NCBI RefSeq assembly: GCF_036127095.1 | Contig: NZ_CP108006.1 | Span: forward strand, 7,245,501-7,309,500 | From: Streptomyces sp. NBC_00335 | GTDB taxonomy: Bacteria > Actinomycetota > Actinomycetes > Streptomycetales > Streptomycetaceae | Reading direction: 5' to 3' | DNA length: 64,000 bases | Part shown: positions 60,909 to 64,000 of the stretch, piece by piece | How positions within the stretch are numbered: the first letter of the stretch is position 1 | Layout of the letters: each line of letters begins with the position of its first letter | Program-made: the position numbers and the translations under genes | Notes under the pieces: generated by a model | What the model was told of the DNA's origin: nothing | Database searches by the model: none | The model's input: the letters and a program-made list of their open reading frames with translations, nothing else

Positions 60909-61535
60909 GTGAAGGCAGACCAGTACGTGACGGTGGCCCGCGAGGGTGTGCACGAGTCCGAGATCAACCGCTCGCGGTTCCTGTGCGCGCTCGCGCCCGC
61001 GGCGACCGAGCGGGAGGCGCAGGAGTTCGTCGCCCGGATCCGCAAGGAGCACCCCACCGCCTCGCACAACTGCTTCGCCTACGTCATCGGCGCCGACGCC
61101 TCCGTGCAGAAGGCCAGCGACGACGGCGAGCCCGGCGGCACCGCCGGGGTGCCGATGCTGCAAATGCTCACGCGCCGGGACATCCGCTACGCGGTCGCCG
61201 TCGTCACCCGCTACTACGGCGGCGTGAAGCTCGGCGCCGGCGGCCTCATCCGTGCCTACGGCGGGGTCGTCGGGGAGGCGCTCGACGTGCTCGGCACCGT
61301 CACCCGCCACCGCTACCGGCTGGTCACCGTCACCGTCGACCACCAGCGGGCCGGCAAGACCGAGAACGACCTGCGCTCCACCGGCAGGACGGTGATCGAC
61401 GTGCGCTACGGGGCCGCCGTGGAAATCGAGATCGCCCTCCCCGAGTCCGACCTGCCGGCCTTCGAGGCCTGGCTCGCCGACAGCACCGCCGGGAGCGCCA
61501 CCCTCACCCCGGGCGGGGAGACGTACGCGCCCTGA
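60909..61535 (+). CDS. YigZ/IMPACT-family protein
   Basis: A 208-residue protein with the UPF0029 N-terminal domain (EINRSRFLCALAPAATEREA, KEHPTASHNCFAYVIG, VTRYYGGVKLGAGGLIRAYG) and the C-terminal ferredoxin-like DUF1949 domain. Eukaryotic IMPACT binds GCN1; in bacteria the family appears to bind nucleic acid or the ribosome, but the exact role is not settled. The GTG start has AGGGTGG just upstream. The convergent FAD oxidoreductase gene ends 18 bp downstream. Confidence 0.94.
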   Translation: MKADQYVTVAREGVHESEINRSRFLCALAPAATEREAQEFVARIRKEHPTASHNCFAYVIGADASVQKASDDGEPGGTAGVPMLQMLTRRDIRYAVAVVTRYYGGVKLGAGGLIRAYGGVVGEALDVLGTVTRHRYRLVTVTVDHQRAGKTENDLRSTGRTVIDVRYGAAVEIEIALPESDLPAFEAWLADSTAGSATLTPGGETYAP

Positions 61536-61553
61536 GCGGCCGGGGCGGGGGTA

Positions 61554-62762
61554 TCAACTCGCCGGCTGCGCCGCTCCCACGAGGCGGGGGTCGGAGAAGA
61601 ACTCGCCGGGCTTGGTGACGCCCGCGTTCACGCGGACGAAGCCGTCCATGGTGTCCTGGCTCTCGGCGACCTTGCCCAGGACCCGCTGCATCTCGGGCGG
61701 CGGAGGTTCGAGGGCCGCGAATTCGGCGGTGAACTCGTACATCTGCATGACCCGTTCGTCCCTCGCCTGCTGGTAGCCGAGCATGGCGTCGTCGAAGGCC
61801 CCGCGGCCCGCGAAGGCGTCGTCCAGGGCCCCCGCGCACAACTCGGCGTCCTGGAAGGCGTCCTGGATTCCCTGGGCCGTGATGAAGTCCTTCAGGTACC
61901 CGGCGTCGCCGACCAGCGCCCACCCCGGTCCGTAGGGGACCCGGAAGTGGTTCTCGACGGCGGTGCCGACCAGCCGTCCGGTACTGGTGGCGGAGGCGAT
62001 CCGGTCGGCGAAGGCCGGCACGCGGTTCAGGGTCTCGTGGTATCCGCCCTCGATGTCGGCGCGGTTCGCCTCGAAGTCCCGCATCGGCAGTCCGCAGACC
62101 ACCAGCGTCACGTCTTCGTTGGTGGGCCAGGCCGCGAAGGCGCGGTCGCCCCGCATGTACGCCTCGAACCCGCCGTGCATCGGCAGGTTCGCCCAGTACG
62201 TGTAGTAGCTGACCTGGAGCTTCGGCTTCTCCGCGTAGCGGGGGGCGTCCACGGCGCGGGCGACCATCGAGTGCGCGCCGTCGGCCCCGATGACGACCCG
62301 GCCGTACTCGGTGGTCGCGGCCCCGTCCGGGCCGTGGCCGCGGATGCCGGTCACCGCGTCCCCCTCCGTGACCAGGCCCTCCACGGTGAACTTCTCGCGC
62401 ACCTCGGCGCCGGCCTCCACGGCCGCGTCGACGAGGATCTTGTCGAGGACGGTCCGCCGGGGCGCGTACGAGCCCTGGAAGCCCAGTCCCGCCGGCGACC
62501 CGGAGATGACGAGGGGTCCCAGGTCGAAGGTGTACGTGGTGATCTCCGGGCAGCCGGTGGCGACGACCCGGTCCAGCAGGCCCCAGCGCCGCAGGGCCGC
62601 GAGCCCGGGCGGGTGGATGAGGTGGGTGGAGAGCGTGTCGCTGGGGAAGGCCGCCCGGTCCACCACCAGCACCCGGTGGCCCTGGCGGGCCAGCAGCATC
62701 GCCGTACTCGCGCCCGCACAGCGGGCTCCCACGATCACGGCGTCGTAGGTCTCTCCGGTCAT
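61554..62762 (-). CDS. FAD-dependent oxidoreductase/monooxygenase
   Basis: A protein of 402 residues with the dinucleotide fold VIVGARCAGASTAMLLARQG at its N-terminus, VVIGADGAHSMVARAV in the middle (the DG motif), and ALVGDAGYLKDFITAQGIQDAF (the GD motif that contacts FAD ribose). It belongs to the PHBH-type hydroxylase and geranylgeranyl-reductase group. Members oxidise aromatic compounds, isoprenoids or halogenate; the substrate is unknown. I start it at the ATG at 62762; the frame is open 41 codons further, but those residues resemble leader sequence. Confidence 0.9.
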   Translation of the reverse strand: MTGETYDAVIVGARCAGASTAMLLARQGHRVLVVDRAAFPSDTLSTHLIHPPGLAALRRWGLLDRVVATGCPEITTYTFDLGPLVISGSPAGLGFQGSYAPRRTVLDKILVDAAVEAGAEVREKFTVEGLVTEGDAVTGIRGHGPDGAATTEYGRVVIGADGAHSMVARAVDAPRYAEKPKLQVSYYTYWANLPMHGGFEAYMRGDRAFAAWPTNEDVTLVVCGLPMRDFEANRADIEGGYHETLNRVPAFADRIASATSTGRLVGTAVENHFRVPYGPGWALVGDAGYLKDFITAQGIQDAFQDAELCAGALDDAFAGRGAFDDAMLGYQQARDERVMQMYEFTAEFAALEPPPPEMQRVLGKVAESQDTMDGFVRVNAGVTKPGEFFSDPRLVGAAQPAS

Positions 62763-63389
62763 GTCGATCGCCTCCCCGAAGGGGTAGGGCTCTTGCTTCC
62801 ACGGTAGGCGGCGGGGCTGGTCACCGCCTCGGGAGGATCGCCCGTCGAGGTCCACCGAGGCGGCCGCCGCCGTACGCGCCGCCACGGATTTTTGGTCGAT
62901 CGGAGCATTCCTGTATTGGAAATATGCAGTTCAGTGGCCCCGGGAGAAAGAAAGTCGGTCGGCCGGATTCGCGCGTCAAGAGGTTGCGTTCAATGACGCC
63001 TCGGAACTTTCTGATTTTGGAAATTTAGGAGTGAACTGTGAAACCATTGGTTCATGTCATGTTCATGGCGCGACTTGATGTGAGGTCAGGTCGGTGCCGC
63101 CTCTTTGTCAGGCGGAGTGTCGGCGGGGTTGTGAACCCGGTCGGTCGACCGAAAGTTTCGCCTAAAAATCCGAGAAGAGATTCACCGGTGTGTCCACATT
63201 GGGCATAATTCTGCACGCGGTGACGTAGCGTCAGTTGTGGGTGCAAATTCGACCTTAAGGTGATCAACGGTCCATCGATTCGGTGTTGATGGATTCTAAT
63301 GAAATGTTTAGCCTCTGCTGTGTGACGTGCAGAGTCTCGTCGCCTTGGAGGGCCTGGGGAGGCCCTCATCCTTCTTCTGGGGCGGGTAA
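62763..63389. other. 627-bp non-coding region before the second LamG/RHS-type locus
   Basis: No gene is supported here. From about 62900 on, the region is clearly richer in A and T than the rest of the chromosome, as in leader regions of large secreted-protein genes. It must hold the promoter for the gene starting at 63390. Confidence 0.7.
63348..63367 (+). promoter_or_regulatory. short hairpin just upstream of the right-edge gene
   Basis: GAGGGCCT and AGGCCCTC enclose GGGG, ending 22 bp before the ATG. It may act as an attenuator or influence initiation. Confidence 0.45.
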
Positions 63390-64000
63390 ATGTCAGTAAG
63401 AGAACGGAGACGGCTTCGCCGTGCTCTGAGTACCGCGATAGGTGTGGCCTTGCTCGTCGGAGCGTCGCCCGCTTATGGGGCTGGTACGCCGCCGGCTGCA
63501 GCGGAAGCGCCGCTTCCTGAGGCGCAGCGGGCATCGAAAGAGGCTGCCAAGAGCGGCCAGCGTGTGGAAGTCGTGGGCGAGCGTTCGGAGTTCACGACCA
63601 CATTTGCGAACCCTGATGGGAAGTCGTTCCGCCTCGTCCAGTCGGTCGTGCCCGTCCGGGCGAAGAGTGCGGATGGTGCCTGGGTAAAGCCTGATGCCAC
63701 GTTGGTGGTTCGGCCGGACGGAACGGTGGGGCCGAAGGCCGCCGTCGTCGGTCTGAGTTTCTCGGGCGGCGGTGCCAAATCAGACCTCGTGAAGATCGAG
63801 CGGGGCGGCCGTACCTTCGGCTTGGGCTGGGGCAAGGCCCTGCCCAAGCCGAAGCTCGAGGGGGCCAGTGCCACCTACGCGGAGGTACTGCCGGGCGTTG
63901 ATCTTCGTATGACGGCCACGGTGGAGGGTTTCCGCGAGGTCCTCGTCGTCAAGACCCCCCAGGCCGCGGCGAGCCCGGCGCTGAAGAAGGTCAAGTTCGC
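63390..64000 (+). CDS. secreted protein related to the element's LamG-type gene, N-terminal part
   Basis: The ATG at 63390 opens a frame that runs past the window end. It begins with a signal peptide (RRALSTAIGVALLVGASPAY) and continues with GQRVEVVGERSEFTTTFANP, DGTVGPKAAVVGLSFSGGG and VDLRMTATVEGFREVLVV. These blocks align step by step with the N-terminus of the 1255-residue protein in the integrated element (GQRVEVAEERTERDTVYANP, DGTVGPKAAAVDISFSAGG, VNLILTATVEGFRQVLEV). The chromosome thus seems to have its own locus of this family, and an RHS-type gene may follow outside the window. Confidence 0.85.
   Translation, partial: MSVRERRRLRRALSTAIGVALLVGASPAYGAGTPPAAAEAPLPEAQRASKEAAKSGQRVEVVGERSEFTTTFANPDGKSFRLVQSVVPVRAKSADGAWVKPDATLVVRPDGTVGPKAAVVGLSFSGGGAKSDLVKIERGGRTFGLGWGKALPKPKLEGASATYAEVLPGVDLRMTATVEGFREVLVVKTPQAAASPALKKVKF

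Overview
The window looks like a Streptomyces chromosome. GC is very high with strong third-position bias, GTG and TTG starts are common, and several genes are typical of the genus: a divergent second-type EF-Tu (tuf3), a mycothiol-transferase-like DinB protein, a HipA-like kinase paired with DUF3037, and an actinobacterial apolipoprotein N-acyltransferase. Most of the window is ordinary housekeeping and accessory chromosome, but about 23 kb in the middle (roughly 20.5-43.8 kb) is a foreign integrated element.

Left chromosomal part (1-20.4 kb): the tail of a MocR-type regulator; a divergent LysR regulator and DMT exporter; a PPOX flavoprotein; an isochorismatase-fold protein lacking its usual catalytic residues; a CPA2 cation/proton antiporter; a PadR regulator overlapping a membrane-protein gene; an MMPL exporter behind a promoter that carries a perfect palindrome; a HipA-like kinase with DUF3037; two short-chain dehydrogenases; a peptide-type ABC solute-binding lipoprotein; uracil-DNA glycosylase; a Gfo/Idh/MocA oxidoreductase; Lnt; and an NTF2-like protein.

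Integrated element (about 20.48-43.77 kb): a 73-bp stretch of the 3' part of uppP occurs at both ends with two mismatches, including a 54-bp exact block. The right copy is part of an intact uppP. The left copy is only the last 43 codons and still sits just upstream of what looks like the native uppP terminator. The simplest reading is an element that integrated inside uppP and rebuilt the gene with a 3' end of its own. Next to the right end are two overlapping tyrosine recombinase genes, the likely integration machinery. The cargo is a minus-strand cassette: a 1255-aa secreted LamG-type protein, a 2182-aa secreted RHS protein with a nuclease-like C-terminal tip, and a small candidate immunity gene. 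An orphan barstar-domain protein is also present. The rest is a graveyard of broken mobile and defence genes (IS110, IS3, ISAs1, a group II intron 5' part, HsdR, a PAPS-reductase-like gene).

Right chromosomal part (43.65-64 kb): uppP, a TVP38 membrane protein, AlkD-like DNA repair, tuf3, a patatin, a spermidine-synthase-like protein, an MFS exporter, a Pro/Gln-rich membrane-anchored protein, a hotdog thioesterase, a GH3 glycosidase, DedA, two left-handed beta-helix proteins, a second DMT exporter with a divergent XRE-cupin regulator, a HAD phosphatase, a CoA-binding protein, a YigZ protein and an FAD oxidoreductase. The window ends inside a gene whose start resembles the LamG-type gene of the element, so a second locus of this kind probably begins at the right edge.
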